This document shows positions 17,763-26,990 of a stretch of 64,000 nucleotides of DNA, one piece after another. How positions within the stretch are numbered: the first letter of the stretch is position 1; every line of letters begins with the position of its first letter. The notes under the pieces were generated by a model, which searched no databases, had not been told where the DNA came from, and saw only the letters and a program-made list of their open reading frames with translations. Position numbers and translations under genes: made by a program. The DNA is taken from NCBI RefSeq assembly GCF_000374645.1, contig NZ_KB894800.1, positions 230,589 through 294,588 on the forward strand, written 5' to 3'. This DNA is from Arhodomonas aquaeolei DSM 8974. Its GTDB lineage: Bacteria; Pseudomonadota; Gammaproteobacteria; Nitrococcales; Nitrococcaceae.

Positions 17763-19729
17763 TTCTCCGGGAAGGCGGTCCAGCCTGCGGTCCAGTCCGC
17801 GCCGTCCCCCGGTGCCACCGCGCCGATGTAGGTGGTGGACTCGTCCCAGAACTCCGACTGCGGCGGTGCCACGCCGGCACCGGCAGCCGGGCTGGTGCCG
17901 AGCGGGGCATACCGCGGGGCGGTCACGCTGAACGCCCGGGGCGACAGACGCGGCTCCGCGCCCAGCGTGGTGGCCGGCGCGGTTTCGAGGAAATCCCGCT
18001 CGACGAAGCCGCCGTCGTCGTCGGCCTCGCCGGTCTCCGGCTGGAAGGCGGCCGCGACGGGCATGGCGATCATGGTGTGGTCGAAGCTCAGGTCGCCGGA
18101 ACCCGCCAGCGAGGCGCTCGTCCCGCCCTGGACGTCGACGGCCTCCAGCGGGAACCCGGCCACGAGCAGGTTGTGGAAGTGGGCACCGGTACCGCGGCGC
18201 AGGGTCATGCCCCGCTGGCGGCCCTGCGCCTGCCCGGGGCCGAGCAGGGTGACGTTGTAGAGCGTCGGCCCGGAGCGCGGCCGCGCATCCGGCGAGCCCT
18301 TGAGGTTGTCCGCCTCGATCCCGTTATCGCCCCTTCCGGGATACTGCTGCACGATGACGTTCTGGACCCGGCCCTGCCAGCCCATGTCCCAGTCAATGCC
18401 GTCGTCGCCGGGCCCGGTGATGAGGGTCTGGGCGAGATCCGTCGTCCCGCCGAAGAACTCGATGCCGTCGTCCAGCCCGCGGTGGATCTGGAGGTGGCGG
18501 AGGATGGTGTTCCGGCCGCAGCCGCCGACGGTCAGGCCGTTGAGCTCGTTGTTGGCGAAGACCTCGTGACCGGCGAACTCGATGCGCACGTACTCCATGA
18601 CCCCGCAGGAGTGCGCCGGGTCGTCCCCGCCGAAGGCCCCACGGGGATCATCGGCCGGGATGCCCTCCACGTGGGCGCCGTCGACGTTCACCGGCGCGCC
18701 CCCGAGCAGGACCACACCGCCCCAGTCGCCGGAACGGCGTTCGCCCGGCGGCTGCGCGCTCGTGAAGACGATGGGCCGGTCGGGGCGGCCGCTGGCCTGG
18801 ATGTCCGCCCCGCGGGTAATCACCAGCGCGGCACCGAACGCGCCCTCTATCGTGGTGCCCGGCTCGATGGTCAGGGTGGCGCCGTCCTCCACGAAGACGG
18901 TATCCATCAGCCGGTAGGTCGTACCGGTGCTCCAGGTCGTGTCCGCGGTGATCGGCTCATCCAGGCGGACCGCACCGCCGTTGCCGGCGCCGGAAAGCCC
19001 GGCCACCGCCGCGACGGCACCGGCCACGACGAGACCGGCGAGCAACACCCCGGCGACGATACCCCACTGCCCGCGACGGCCGCCGCGCTCATCCACCGTG
19101 CCGCCCTCGCCCTCCGGCGGCGCCAGCTCAGCCATCACGGCCTCGGCATGGGCCACGGAAAGCCGGCCGCGCCGGATGTAGGTGGCGTAAACGCGCAGCC
19201 GGCCCCTCTCATCGAGCTCGCCATCGGCCTGCAGCCGGCAGACGTTGGCGTACAGCTCGTCACGCCAGTTCAGCGGTGCGACCCCGGCTCGCCCGCGGGT
19301 ATCGCGTTCGATCGCGCTGGTGGTATCGGCGTCCAGGTGGCCGCGGCGCGCGAGGCGGTCCAGCCCCTCGCGGTCATCCAGCGAGAGCAGCTCGGCGCGG
19401 GCCAGCGCCGCCGCCACGGCCTCGGCGTATTCCTCGACCGGCCCACGCCTGCCCCCGGCCCCGCTGTCAGCGGAAGGCGGAAAAGACGCACCGCCGGGCG
19501 GGGCCTCGCCGTCCTCCGGGAGAGAGCGCTCCAAACGCCCCGCGAGATCGCGCAGCGCGGGATCACCGCTGTCCCGTCCCTCGCGCAGGACGTGCCGGAG
19601 ATAGTCGCCATCCTGGACCAGACGGAGATAGGAAAGCGACTCTCCCGTGGCCGCCCGGTAGGCCGTGACGAAGGCCCAAAGCGTCGACTGGGTATGCTGA
19701 CTCTCGCCCACGTGAATCCGTCCCTGCAT
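17759..19729 (-). CDS. membrane-anchored right-handed beta-helix protein, unknown function
   Basis: A 656-residue protein from the ATG at 19729; a GTG at 19765 would give 668. The N-terminal 220 residues are charged, helical and without a signal peptide. One hydrophobic segment (about 223-246, WGIVAGVLLAGLVVAG) should leave the rest outside the cytoplasm. The C-terminal 400 residues repeat short beta-helix rungs typical of pectate-lyase-like folds (TLTIEPGTTIEG, DWGGVVLLGGAPVN, NTILRHLQIHRGLDDGIEFF, GDDGIDWDMGW). The outer part resembles secreted beta-helix proteins of marine bacteria. The pairing with a large cytosolic N-terminal domain is unusual. No catalytic assignment is possible. Confidence 0.75.
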   Translation of the reverse strand: MQGRIHVGESQHTQSTLWAFVTAYRAATGESLSYLRLVQDGDYLRHVLREGRDSGDPALRDLAGRLERSLPEDGEAPPGGASFPPSADSGAGGRRGPVEEYAEAVAAALARAELLSLDDREGLDRLARRGHLDADTTSAIERDTRGRAGVAPLNWRDELYANVCRLQADGELDERGRLRVYATYIRRGRLSVAHAEAVMAELAPPEGEGGTVDERGGRRGQWGIVAGVLLAGLVVAGAVAAVAGLSGAGNGGAVRLDEPITADTTWSTGTTYRLMDTVFVEDGATLTIEPGTTIEGAFGAALVITRGADIQASGRPDRPIVFTSAQPPGERRSGDWGGVVLLGGAPVNVDGAHVEGIPADDPRGAFGGDDPAHSCGVMEYVRIEFAGHEVFANNELNGLTVGGCGRNTILRHLQIHRGLDDGIEFFGGTTDLAQTLITGPGDDGIDWDMGWQGRVQNVIVQQYPGRGDNGIEADNLKGSPDARPRSGPTLYNVTLLGPGQAQGRQRGMTLRRGTGAHFHNLLVAGFPLEAVDVQGGTSASLAGSGDLSFDHTMIAMPVAAAFQPETGEADDDGGFVERDFLETAPATTLGAEPRLSPRAFSVTAPRYAPLGTSPAAGAGVAPPQSEFWDESTTYIGAVAPGDGADWTAGWTAFPEN

Positions 19730-19951
19730 TCCGGTCCCGCTTATGGTGGAGACGGAATGTGACACGACAATTGCCGTGCGAACGGCCTCTCACTCGGCAG
19801 CGACGGGCTCGGCGGGAGAACCGATAGCGGATGACGTCGTCAACCGCCCATCATCGCTCAGTTCCGGCCCCGTTGCCGCTGCGTCCTCGATAGCGTAGCG
19901 ATGGAGAGGGCATATGGCCGCTGCCCGGTTAACCGCCATCTCAAGGGTCAG

Positions 19952-20659
19952 TCAGCTCGTCGAGAACTTCGTGCCGGTGCGGTCCGCGGCGCGCAACAGG
20001 TGATGGTGGACCATGTGCTCGGCGAGCAGGGGGTCGCCGCTGTCGATCGCATCGATGAGCATCTCGTGCTCCGCCACGGCCTCGGGCAGACGAGCGAGTG
20101 CGTACAGGGGCAGCGTCTGGCTCTCCAGTACCAGCGGCTGGTAGCGCGCCAGCACGTCCCGCATGATGGCGTTGCCAGCGATACCGGCGATGCCCATGTG
20201 GAACTCGTAGTCGTGCTGCGCGGCATCGCTGAGCCGACGTGTCTCCATGCAGGCGTTCAGTCGCGCGTTTGCCTCCCGCAGCGCACGAATGTCCCCCGCC
20301 GTGGCCCGCCTGGCGGCGAGGCGGGCCGTCTGCGCCTCCAGGGCGAAACGAAGCTGGTAGACCTCGACGTAGGAAAAGCCCTGCCCGCCCTGTTCTCCCT
20401 GTGCGCTCCCGGCCGACAGTGTCCCGTGCCGGAATGTCGTATCACCGACGTAGACCCCGCGTCCGGGCTGGACGTCCACCACCCCCATGAAGGAGAGCGT
20501 GGCAAACGCCTCGCGAAGGGAGTTCCGGCTGACGCCGAGCTCATGCGCCAGCTCGCGCTGGGAGGGCATCCGGTCCCCGGCGGCCAGCCCCTCGCTGACG
20601 ATGTACTGCTGGATACGCCAGGCCGTCGTGTGGGTGACCGGTTTTCCTTCCGTCGCCAT
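19952..20659 (-). CDS. GntR-family (FadR subfamily) transcriptional regulator
   Basis: A 235-residue regulator. The N-terminal winged helix has the GntR signature (GDRMPSQRELAHELGVSRNS, then LREAFATL; about residues 27-55). The C-terminal all-helical FCD domain has likely metal/ligand residues (HDYEFHMGIAG, and HMVHHHLLRA near the end). The ATG at 20659 (MATEGKPVTH) is the natural start; in-frame sequence upstream does not resemble the family. It is divergent from the ABC/amidase operon and most likely represses it through the palindrome at 20827-20850, being released by the imported substrate. Confidence 0.92.
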   Translation of the reverse strand: MATEGKPVTHTTAWRIQQYIVSEGLAAGDRMPSQRELAHELGVSRNSLREAFATLSFMGVVDVQPGRGVYVGDTTFRHGTLSAGSAQGEQGGQGFSYVEVYQLRFALEAQTARLAARRATAGDIRALREANARLNACMETRRLSDAAQHDYEFHMGIAGIAGNAIMRDVLARYQPLVLESQTLPLYALARLPEAVAEHEMLIDAIDSGDPLLAEHMVHHHLLRAADRTGTKFSTS

Positions 20660-20790
20660 GACTACGCACCTTTTTCGCTCAGGGGCATCACCGCGGTGCA
20701 CGCGCACGCACCAAAAGTCACCCGACAACAGCCCACTATGCACCAACAAGTTACTTTTCTACCCAGTTTCTGGATTTTCAGTAATTTTTA

Positions 20791-20850
20791 TTGACGCTTC
20801 AAGCCCGCTCTGCTTCTTTTAACTTGTGTGGCAGGACCGGTCCTACCACA
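20791..20850 (+). promoter_or_regulatory. promoter region and 24-bp palindromic operator of the ABC/amidase operon
   Basis: TGTGGCAGGACC (20827-20838) and GGTCCTACCACA (20839-20850) form a palindrome with a single mismatched pair and no spacer. The centre AGGACCGGTCCT resembles FadR/GntR-type operators. A possible -35 (TTGACG, 20791-20796) lies upstream; the -10 is not clear (TTTTAA near 20817 has poor spacing). The operator ends 28 bp before the binding-protein ATG, a position suited to repression by the divergent regulator. Confidence 0.7.
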
Positions 20851-20878
20851 ACCGGTTAACTGGCTTCTGGAGGCCATC

Positions 20879-22108
20879 ATGTTCAAATTCAAGCACCTCG
20901 GTATGGGCGCTGCGCTGGCGGGCGCCGCCCTCGCACTGACGGGCACCGCCGCCGCGCAGGACAGCGGGCCTGTAAAGATTGGCGCCATCTTTTCTCAATC
21001 CCCGCCCGGATCCGTGGTTCAGGGAACCCAGGTGAAGGCCGGCCTGGAGATCGCCCGGGATATGCTCAATGAGCAGGGAGGCATCCTCGGCCGCAAGGTC
21101 GAGCTGGTGATGGAGGACGGCCAGGGATTGCCCGAGAAGGGGCGTTCCGCCGCCGAGAAGCTCATCACCAGGGACGGCGTGGTCGCGATCACCGGTGAGC
21201 ACCAGAGCTCGAACGTGCTTGCCGAGATCGAGGTCGCCAAGCGCTACAACATCCCCTACGTCAACACCAACGGCTGGTCCGACGCGATCCGCGAGAAGGG
21301 CTACCGGCAGGTCTTCAACCCCGCCAACTACAACACCCGGGTCTCCCAGGCCATGGCCTCCGTGCTCGCGGACATGGACGTCGACTCGGTGGTGACGTTC
21401 GCCGAGAACACCGACTACGGCATCGGCCAGGCGGAGCTGCTGGGCAAGTATCTCGCCGAGAAGGCACCGGACATCGATTTCCGCTACGAGACGCTGGACC
21501 GCCAGTCGAAGGACTTCATGCCCGCCGTGCTGCCGCTCAAGGCGAATCCGCCGGACGTGGTCGTGAACATCCTCCTGCCGCCGGCCGCCTACATCCTGAT
21601 GAACCAGCTCTACGAGCAGGGCGTCGCCCCGAGCGCGACCACCTGGCTATACGACGGCGCGGGCCTGGCGGACTATCCGGACTTCTGGGACAACGTCGGC
21701 GAGGCTGGCCGTACCCTGCTGGAGTTCGGCCTCTATCATCCGGCCATGTCGATGCCGCCGCTGGGCGAGAAGGTCAGCGAGGCGTACACCGAGCGTTACG
21801 GCAAGGAGCCGAACCGGCTCATCTTCCAGGCGGCCGACAGCCTGTTCCTGCTCGCCGAGGCGATGAACCGCGCCGGCACGACGGACGCCGACCCGGTCAT
21901 CGAGACCCTCCAGGGCATCGAGTACACCGGCACTCGGGGCACCATCACCTTCTCCGACGAGCCCGGCTACAGCTTCCAGCAGTGGCTGGAGGTCCCCTTC
22001 GTGACCTACCAGCTCACGGAAACGGGTCAGCCGGTCAGCGAGGCCCCGCTGGTGCAGAAGGCCGGGCAGTCGCTGGACCCCGACCTGCTGGTCCGCCCGG
22101 GCGACTGA
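20879..22108 (+). CDS. ABC transporter substrate-binding protein (Peripla_BP_6, amide/branched-chain amino acid type)
   Basis: A 409-residue periplasmic binding protein with a clear signal peptide (MFKFKHLGMGAALAGAALAL, cleaved after the AAA-Q junction near residue 26). Family traits are KIGAIFSQSPPGS at the mature start, the ligand-loop region RDGVVAITGEHQSS, and the type I fold throughout. It starts from an ATG with a TGGAGG site. First gene of an operon with an amidase, two permeases and two ATPases. Substrate unknown: the amidase suggests an amide, carbamoylated or acylated amine rather than plain leucine/valine. Confidence 0.93.
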   Translation: MFKFKHLGMGAALAGAALALTGTAAAQDSGPVKIGAIFSQSPPGSVVQGTQVKAGLEIARDMLNEQGGILGRKVELVMEDGQGLPEKGRSAAEKLITRDGVVAITGEHQSSNVLAEIEVAKRYNIPYVNTNGWSDAIREKGYRQVFNPANYNTRVSQAMASVLADMDVDSVVTFAENTDYGIGQAELLGKYLAEKAPDIDFRYETLDRQSKDFMPAVLPLKANPPDVVVNILLPPAAYILMNQLYEQGVAPSATTWLYDGAGLADYPDFWDNVGEAGRTLLEFGLYHPAMSMPPLGEKVSEAYTERYGKEPNRLIFQAADSLFLLAEAMNRAGTTDADPVIETLQGIEYTGTRGTITFSDEPGYSFQQWLEVPFVTYQLTETGQPVSEAPLVQKAGQSLDPDLLVRPGD

Positions 22109-22192
22109 TCCGAGCGAATCGTGTCGCACCCGCTGCGCCAGACCCGCTCCCGCCGGTATGGCGCAGCGCCTTCAACCCTGCCGGACACCACG

Positions 22193-23686
22193 ATGACCCC
22201 GAGCGAAGCACGTGACCGCTACCTGACCGCCCTCGCCGCCCTGCGCGGTTACCCGTACCCGGAACGCCACGAGCTGTGGGGGGCCCGTTTCGACGTCAAT
22301 CAGCCGGAGCTCGACGCCCTGGCGAACGCCCCGGATCCCTCCGCCCCTCCCTTCCACCCCGGCAGGCCCGCCGGCACGCCCCGCACGGGCATACCGGCCA
22401 CATCGCTCGCGCCGGCGCACACGGCGATTCAGCGGTTCGACACCGCTCTCGCCCGGGTGAGCGAACAGCGCCAGCTCAACGCCTTCATCGGCCTGTGCCC
22501 ACCGCCGGTCTCCCCCGTCAGCGGCCCCCTGAGCGGCATGCTCGTGGGCATCAAGGACATCATCAGCGTACGCGACATGCCCCGTACGGCCGGCAGTCTC
22601 GCCCTGACGAGCGAGCCTGCGGCCGAAGACGCCCCCTGTGTCGCCCGGCTGCGCGAGGCAGGGGCACTGATCGTGGGCACGCTGAACATGCACGAGCTGG
22701 CCTACGGCATCACCAGCGTCAATCCCCACTACGGCACCGTGGTCAATCCGCGCGCGCCGGCGCGCATCGCCGGGGGCTCCAGCGGCGGCTCCGCAGCAGC
22801 GGTCGCCGCGGGCATCGTCGACACCGCACTGGGCACCGACACCGCGGGTTCCATCCGTATCCCCGCCGCATGCTGCGGGGTGGTCGGCTTCAAGCCGACC
22901 TACGGCGCGGTATCCACCGAGGGCGTTCTGCCACTGGGCTGGTCGCTCGACCACGTCGGGCCGATCACGCGTAACGTGGCGGACGCGGCGGCCATGTTCG
23001 ACGTCATGGCCGGGGGCCCGGCCGTCCCCACCGATGAGCCGGACGACCACCGCGGCTGGACGCTGGTACGGCCCGCGGACTTCTTCTTCGAGCGGCTCGC
23101 CCCTGCCGTGCGCGAGCGCCTGGAGCGGGTCCTCTCGCTGCTTCACAACCGCGGCATCGCAGTGGTGGAGCGCCCGCTGCCATTGCTCGACCACGCCGCG
23201 GGCGCCCAGTTCGCCACACTCTGCGTGGAGGCGACGCAGCAGCACATGCGGCTCATTGAACATCACCCCGAACGGCTCGGCGAGGATGTCCGCGTCCGCC
23301 TGGAGATCGGGCAGTTCATTCCCGGGGTCGACTACCAGCGCGCACAACGGCTGCGCGGCGAACTGGACATCGCCATGCACGCGGCACTGGAGCGGTGCGA
23401 TGCCCTTGTTACGCCCACGCTGCCGGTGCCGGCACCACCGGTGGGCGCCACCGCCGTCGAGGTGGCCGGCCGAAGCATGCCGGTCCACACCGCCGCCACC
23501 CGGTGTACCGCACCGTTCAACCTCACCGGCATGCCCGCGGTGACTCTGCCCTGCGGCACGGACGACTCCGGCGCGCCCATCGGCCTGCAGCTCGCGGGGC
23601 GGCGCGGCGAGGACGCCCGGCTACTGCACCTCGCCCTGGAGGTCGAGACGCTGATCGGGGAATTCGACACGGGGGGATGGAGCTGA
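22193..23686 (+). CDS. amidase signature family hydrolase
   Basis: A 497-residue amidase signature enzyme. Catalytic Lys is in GIKDIISV, and the Ser-cisSer-Lys triad's serines lie in the glycine-serine motif [15 protein letters not shown] followed by GTDTAGSIRIPAA. It lacks the GatA-specific flanking features and is unlike the gatA further on. Chosen start ATG 22193 (MTPSEARDRY); an in-frame ATG at 22121 is possible but adds a low-complexity Arg-rich stretch. It lies between the binding protein and the permeases, and its last bases overlap the next gene, so its substrate is probably what the transporter imports. Confidence 0.9.
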   Translation: MTPSEARDRYLTALAALRGYPYPERHELWGARFDVNQPELDALANAPDPSAPPFHPGRPAGTPRTGIPATSLAPAHTAIQRFDTALARVSEQRQLNAFIGLCPPPVSPVSGPLSGMLVGIKDIISVRDMPRTAGSLALTSEPAAEDAPCVARLREAGALIVGTLNMHELAYGITSVNPHYGTVVNPRAPARIAGGSSGGSAAAVAAGIVDTALGTDTAGSIRIPAACCGVVGFKPTYGAVSTEGVLPLGWSLDHVGPITRNVADAAAMFDVMAGGPAVPTDEPDDHRGWTLVRPADFFFERLAPAVRERLERVLSLLHNRGIAVVERPLPLLDHAAGAQFATLCVEATQQHMRLIEHHPERLGEDVRVRLEIGQFIPGVDYQRAQRLRGELDIAMHAALERCDALVTPTLPVPAPPVGATAVEVAGRSMPVHTAATRCTAPFNLTGMPAVTLPCGTDDSGAPIGLQLAGRRGEDARLLHLALEVETLIGEFDTGGWS

Positions 23687-24576
23687 TGCTTTACCTCGAT
23701 CTGACGGTCACGGGCCTGATGACCGGCGTGTTCTACGCGCTGATGGCCATCGGGCTGACCCTGATATTCGGGATCCTGCGGGTGGTGAATTTCGCCCACG
23801 GGGAGTTCTACATGGTCGGGGCCTACACCTACACCCTGCTCAGCACCGCCCTCGGCGTTCCCGTGTGGCTCACCCTGCCGGCAGCGGTGCTCGTCGGCGC
23901 GGCCCTCGGCTGGGTGACGGAGCGGACGCTGATGCGCCCGCTCTACGCGGGCTACTCCAGCTGGGGGCTGATGAAGGACGAGTACGCGATCATCGTCACC
24001 TTCGGGCTGTCGCTGCTGCTCATCAACCTCGTCGACAAGGTCATCGGCCCCTACCCCTACCGCGGCCCCGAGCTCATCGACACGGCACGCGTGCACCTCG
24101 GTCCGGTGATCGCCGACGGCCACCGGCTGATGGCCACCGGGCTCGGCGTGGCGGTGATCGCGGGCGTGTTCGCGTTCATGCGTTTCACCGTCGCCGGCAA
24201 GCAGGTACAGGCGGTCGCCCAGAACCGCCTCGGCGCCTCCCTCGCGGGGATCGACCCCGGCCGGGTGAGTGCCGCCGTGTTCGCCGCCTCGGGGGGACTG
24301 GCCGCGTTCGCCGGGGGGCTGCTCGCGCCGATCATCAACGCCTCCCCGGACGTCGGCGTATTCACCGCGGTGAAGTCCTACGTGGTCGTGGTGCTCGGCG
24401 GGATGGGCTCGGTCGCCGGCGCCGTGGTGGCCGGGCTGTTCCTGGGCGTCGCCGAGAGCTTTGGCGCCGTGTTCATCTCCTACGGCTACCGGGACACCTT
24501 CGGCCTGGTCATCCTCATCCTGGTTCTCATGTTCCGCCCCCAGGGGCTGTTCGGCGAAAAGGGCAGGAGCGTCTGA
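23686..24576 (+). CDS. livH: ABC transporter permease, LivH type
   Basis: A 296-residue inner-membrane permease of the branched-chain amino acid/amide family with about eight helices (GLMTGVFYALMAIGLTLIFG; VVNFAHGEFYMVGAY). The EAA-like loop is QAVAQNRLGASLAGIDPGRV. The ATG at 23686 overlaps the amidase stop by one base. An alternative ATG at 23677 adds three residues. It pairs with the LivM-type permease directly downstream. The symbol describes the family; the substrate may not be an amino acid. Confidence 0.92.
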   Translation: MLYLDLTVTGLMTGVFYALMAIGLTLIFGILRVVNFAHGEFYMVGAYTYTLLSTALGVPVWLTLPAAVLVGAALGWVTERTLMRPLYAGYSSWGLMKDEYAIIVTFGLSLLLINLVDKVIGPYPYRGPELIDTARVHLGPVIADGHRLMATGLGVAVIAGVFAFMRFTVAGKQVQAVAQNRLGASLAGIDPGRVSAAVFAASGGLAAFAGGLLAPIINASPDVGVFTAVKSYVVVVLGGMGSVAGAVVAGLFLGVAESFGAVFISYGYRDTFGLVILILVLMFRPQGLFGEKGRSV

Positions 24577-25538
24577 TGGGCAACTCGGAGCGCCGCCTGC
24601 GCGCGGAATTCCACGGCTCCCTCGTCATCCTGGCACTGGTCGCGGCCCTGCCGCTGGTCCTCACCAGCGTGTACTGGCAGGGCGTGGTCATCGTCAGCCT
24701 CTACTACGCCCTGCAGGCCATGGGCTGGAACCTGGTGACCGGCTACACCGGCCAGATGAACCTCGCGCCGGCGGCGTTCGCCATGGTCGGGGCCTACGGC
24801 GTGGGCCTGCTCAGCCATCACTGGGGGATATCGCCGTGGCTGGGGGTGCCGGTGGGCGTGGCCGCCGCTGCGGGCATCGGGCTGGTGCTGGGACGCATCG
24901 TGCTGCCCCTGCAGGGGGCCTACGTGGCCCTGACCACGCTGTCGTTCGCGGAGATCCTGCGGCTGGTGATCGGCAACTCGTATTCCGTCACCCGCGGCGA
25001 CCTGGGCCTGAACGTGCCCACGGTCTTCGACGGGCGCCTGCCCTACTACTACCTGATGCTCGCGGTGGTCGTGCTGGTGCAGATCGCGCTCTACGCACTG
25101 ATGCGCTCGCGCATGGGGCTGTTCCTCCAGGCGGTGCGCGACGACGAGGTCGCGGCGGCGAGCCGCGGGGTCTCCATCGTGTGGTGGAAGACGCTGGCCT
25201 TCGTGGTCAGCTCGGCGATCTGCGGGCTCGCCGGCACGCTCTACGCACCGTTCGCCGGGCTGATCAGCCCCGAGCTGGGGCTGATCCTCAATACCGGCCT
25301 GGTGGTAAGCATGGTGGTCATCGGCGGCATGGGCACGATGATCGGCCCCATCGTCGGCGCCCTGCTCGTCTACACCGCGGGCGAGATGCTGCGCGAGGTC
25401 GGCGACTACCACCTGATCGTCTTCGCGCTGCTCGTCATCGTCTTCGCCCGGTTTTTCCGCGGCGGCATCTGGGGACTGCTGCAGCTCGGCGCCGACCGGC
25501 TCCCGGGGCGGCGGGAGACCGGCGCGAGGGAGGGGTGA
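24576..25538 (+). CDS. livM: ABC transporter permease, LivM type
   Basis: A 320-residue permease, second half of the membrane channel. It shows the LivM hallmarks: WNLVTGYTGQMNLAPAAFAM near residues 50-70, the conserved loop AVRDDEVAAASRGV, and terminal helices ending FARFFRGGIWGLLQ. Its ATG overlaps the livH stop by one base. The C-terminal tail (about 20 charged residues) follows the last helix, as is normal for this family. Confidence 0.92.
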   Translation: MGNSERRLRAEFHGSLVILALVAALPLVLTSVYWQGVVIVSLYYALQAMGWNLVTGYTGQMNLAPAAFAMVGAYGVGLLSHHWGISPWLGVPVGVAAAAGIGLVLGRIVLPLQGAYVALTTLSFAEILRLVIGNSYSVTRGDLGLNVPTVFDGRLPYYYLMLAVVVLVQIALYALMRSRMGLFLQAVRDDEVAAASRGVSIVWWKTLAFVVSSAICGLAGTLYAPFAGLISPELGLILNTGLVVSMVVIGGMGTMIGPIVGALLVYTAGEMLREVGDYHLIVFALLVIVFARFFRGGIWGLLQLGADRLPGRRETGAREG

Positions 25539-25542
25539 ACGC

Positions 25543-26262
25543 ATGACGTTTCTGAAGGTAAAGGGACTGGAAAAGCGCTTCGGCGGACGGCACGCGGTGG
25601 ACTCGGTGCACTTCGACGTGGCGGCGGGGGAGCTGGTGGGCCTGATCGGACCCAACGGCTCGGGCAAGACTACCCTGCTCAACATGCTCAGCGGCCATCT
25701 GGCGCCGGACGGCGGCACGGTGACCCTGGAGGGGCGGGAGGTCACCCGGCTGCCGGTCCACCGGCGGGCCCGGGCAGGGATACTGCGCATGTTCCAGCTC
25801 ACCCGCGTCTTCGACCGGGTCAGCACGCTGGACAACCTGCTCGTCGCCGGGCGCGGCCTGGGCCTGAACGCGCGGGACGCCCTGACCCGGGCCCGCGCAC
25901 TGCTCGACGAGCTCTCCCTGTCACCGGTGGCCGCGCTCGACGCCGGCCGGCTCTCGGGCGGGCAGCGCAAGCTCCTGGAGTTCGGCACCTGCTTCATGGT
26001 GCCACCGCGCATCGCCCTGCTCGACGAGCCCTTCGCGGCCGTCCACCCGAGCATGCGCGAGATCATGGGCCGGTTCGTGCGGGAACGCCACGCCCTGGGA
26101 CAGACGTTCCTTCTGGTGAGTCACGACATGCCCGTCGTCCGTGAGATGTGCGAGCGCAGCGTGTGCATGAACGCGGGCTCGATCCTCGCCGACGGTAACA
26201 CGGAGGACGTCCTCAACGACCCGGCGGTGATCGAGGCCTACCTGGGCGGAGAAGCGGCATGA
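25543..26262 (+). CDS. livG: ABC transporter ATP-binding protein, LivG type
   Basis: A 239-residue ATPase. Walker A is GPNGSGKTT (about 37-45), the Q-loop region FQLTRVF follows, the ABC signature is LSGGQRKLLE, and Walker B is IALLDEPFA. The H-loop His is in LLVSHDM. It starts 4 bp after livM with a GAGGG site and overlaps livF by 4 bp. The second ATPase partner is LivF; both would energise the LivHM channel. Confidence 0.93.
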   Translation: MTFLKVKGLEKRFGGRHAVDSVHFDVAAGELVGLIGPNGSGKTTLLNMLSGHLAPDGGTVTLEGREVTRLPVHRRARAGILRMFQLTRVFDRVSTLDNLLVAGRGLGLNARDALTRARALLDELSLSPVAALDAGRLSGGQRKLLEFGTCFMVPPRIALLDEPFAAVHPSMREIMGRFVRERHALGQTFLLVSHDMPVVREMCERSVCMNAGSILADGNTEDVLNDPAVIEAYLGGEAA

Positions 26263-26987
26263 CGGCACTGTTGCAGATCGAGGACGTGACGGCGGGCTAC
26301 ACCTCGGATATCGACATCCTGCGCGGTGTCTCCGTGACGGTGCCCCCCGGGTCGATACGGGGGCTGATCGGGCTCAACGGCGCCGGCAAGTCCACCGTCA
26401 TGAAGACCGCCTGCGGCTTCCTCACCCCCCGCCGGGGCCGGGTCCGCTTCGACGGCGAGGAGATCACGGGCATTGCCACCCACCGCCTGCTCCGGCGCGG
26501 CATCAGCCTGATCCCGCAGGAGTCGAGCCTCTTCCCCCACCTCAGCGTCGAGGACAACCTCCGGCTGCCCCTGCGGGCCGCCCGCCGCGCGGGGCTGTCC
26601 AGCGACGACGCCCTGGAGCGCACCCTGGAGCGCTTCCCCGAGATCCACGGCAAGCTCCGCGCGGACGCCGGCTCGCTGAGCGGCGGCCAGCAGAAGATGG
26701 TGGAGTTCGCCAAGGCCCACATGCTCCGGCCCCGGCTGTGCCTCATCGACGAGCCGAGCATCGGGCTCTCGCCCAAGATCGCCGGCGAGGTGTTCGGCTG
26801 GATACGGCAGTTCGCGGACGAGGGCATGGCGATACTGCTCGTCGACCACAACATCCGCAAGGTCATCGAGCTCTCGGACCACACCTACGTGCTGACCCTC
26901 GGCGAGATCACCGCCGAGGGGCCGCGCTCCCAGTTCGAAGGCGACATGCACGAGCAGGTCCGCGAGTGGCTCGGCCTCAACTTCTGA
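26259..26987 (+). CDS. livF: ABC transporter ATP-binding protein, LivF type
   Basis: A 242-residue ATPase. Walker A is GLNGAGKST, Q-loop IPQESSLFPHLSVEDN, signature LSGGQQKMVEFAKA, Walker B LCLIDEPSIGL and H-loop LLVDHNI. The GEITAEGPRSQF ending is typical of LivF. It is last in the operon. A GC-rich hairpin follows at 26991, then the convergent L,D-transpeptidase-type gene. Confidence 0.93.
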   Translation: MTALLQIEDVTAGYTSDIDILRGVSVTVPPGSIRGLIGLNGAGKSTVMKTACGFLTPRRGRVRFDGEEITGIATHRLLRRGISLIPQESSLFPHLSVEDNLRLPLRAARRAGLSSDDALERTLERFPEIHGKLRADAGSLSGGQQKMVEFAKAHMLRPRLCLIDEPSIGLSPKIAGEVFGWIRQFADEGMAILLVDHNIRKVIELSDHTYVLTLGEITAEGPRSQFEGDMHEQVREWLGLNF

Positions 26988-26990
26988 TAT

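Noticed and set aside
18077-19762. A 561-codon plus-strand frame opposite the beta-helix gene
   Set aside because: Composition is repetitive Arg/Ala/Gly/Pro with no domain; the minus-strand frame has a membrane helix and regular beta-helix rungs.
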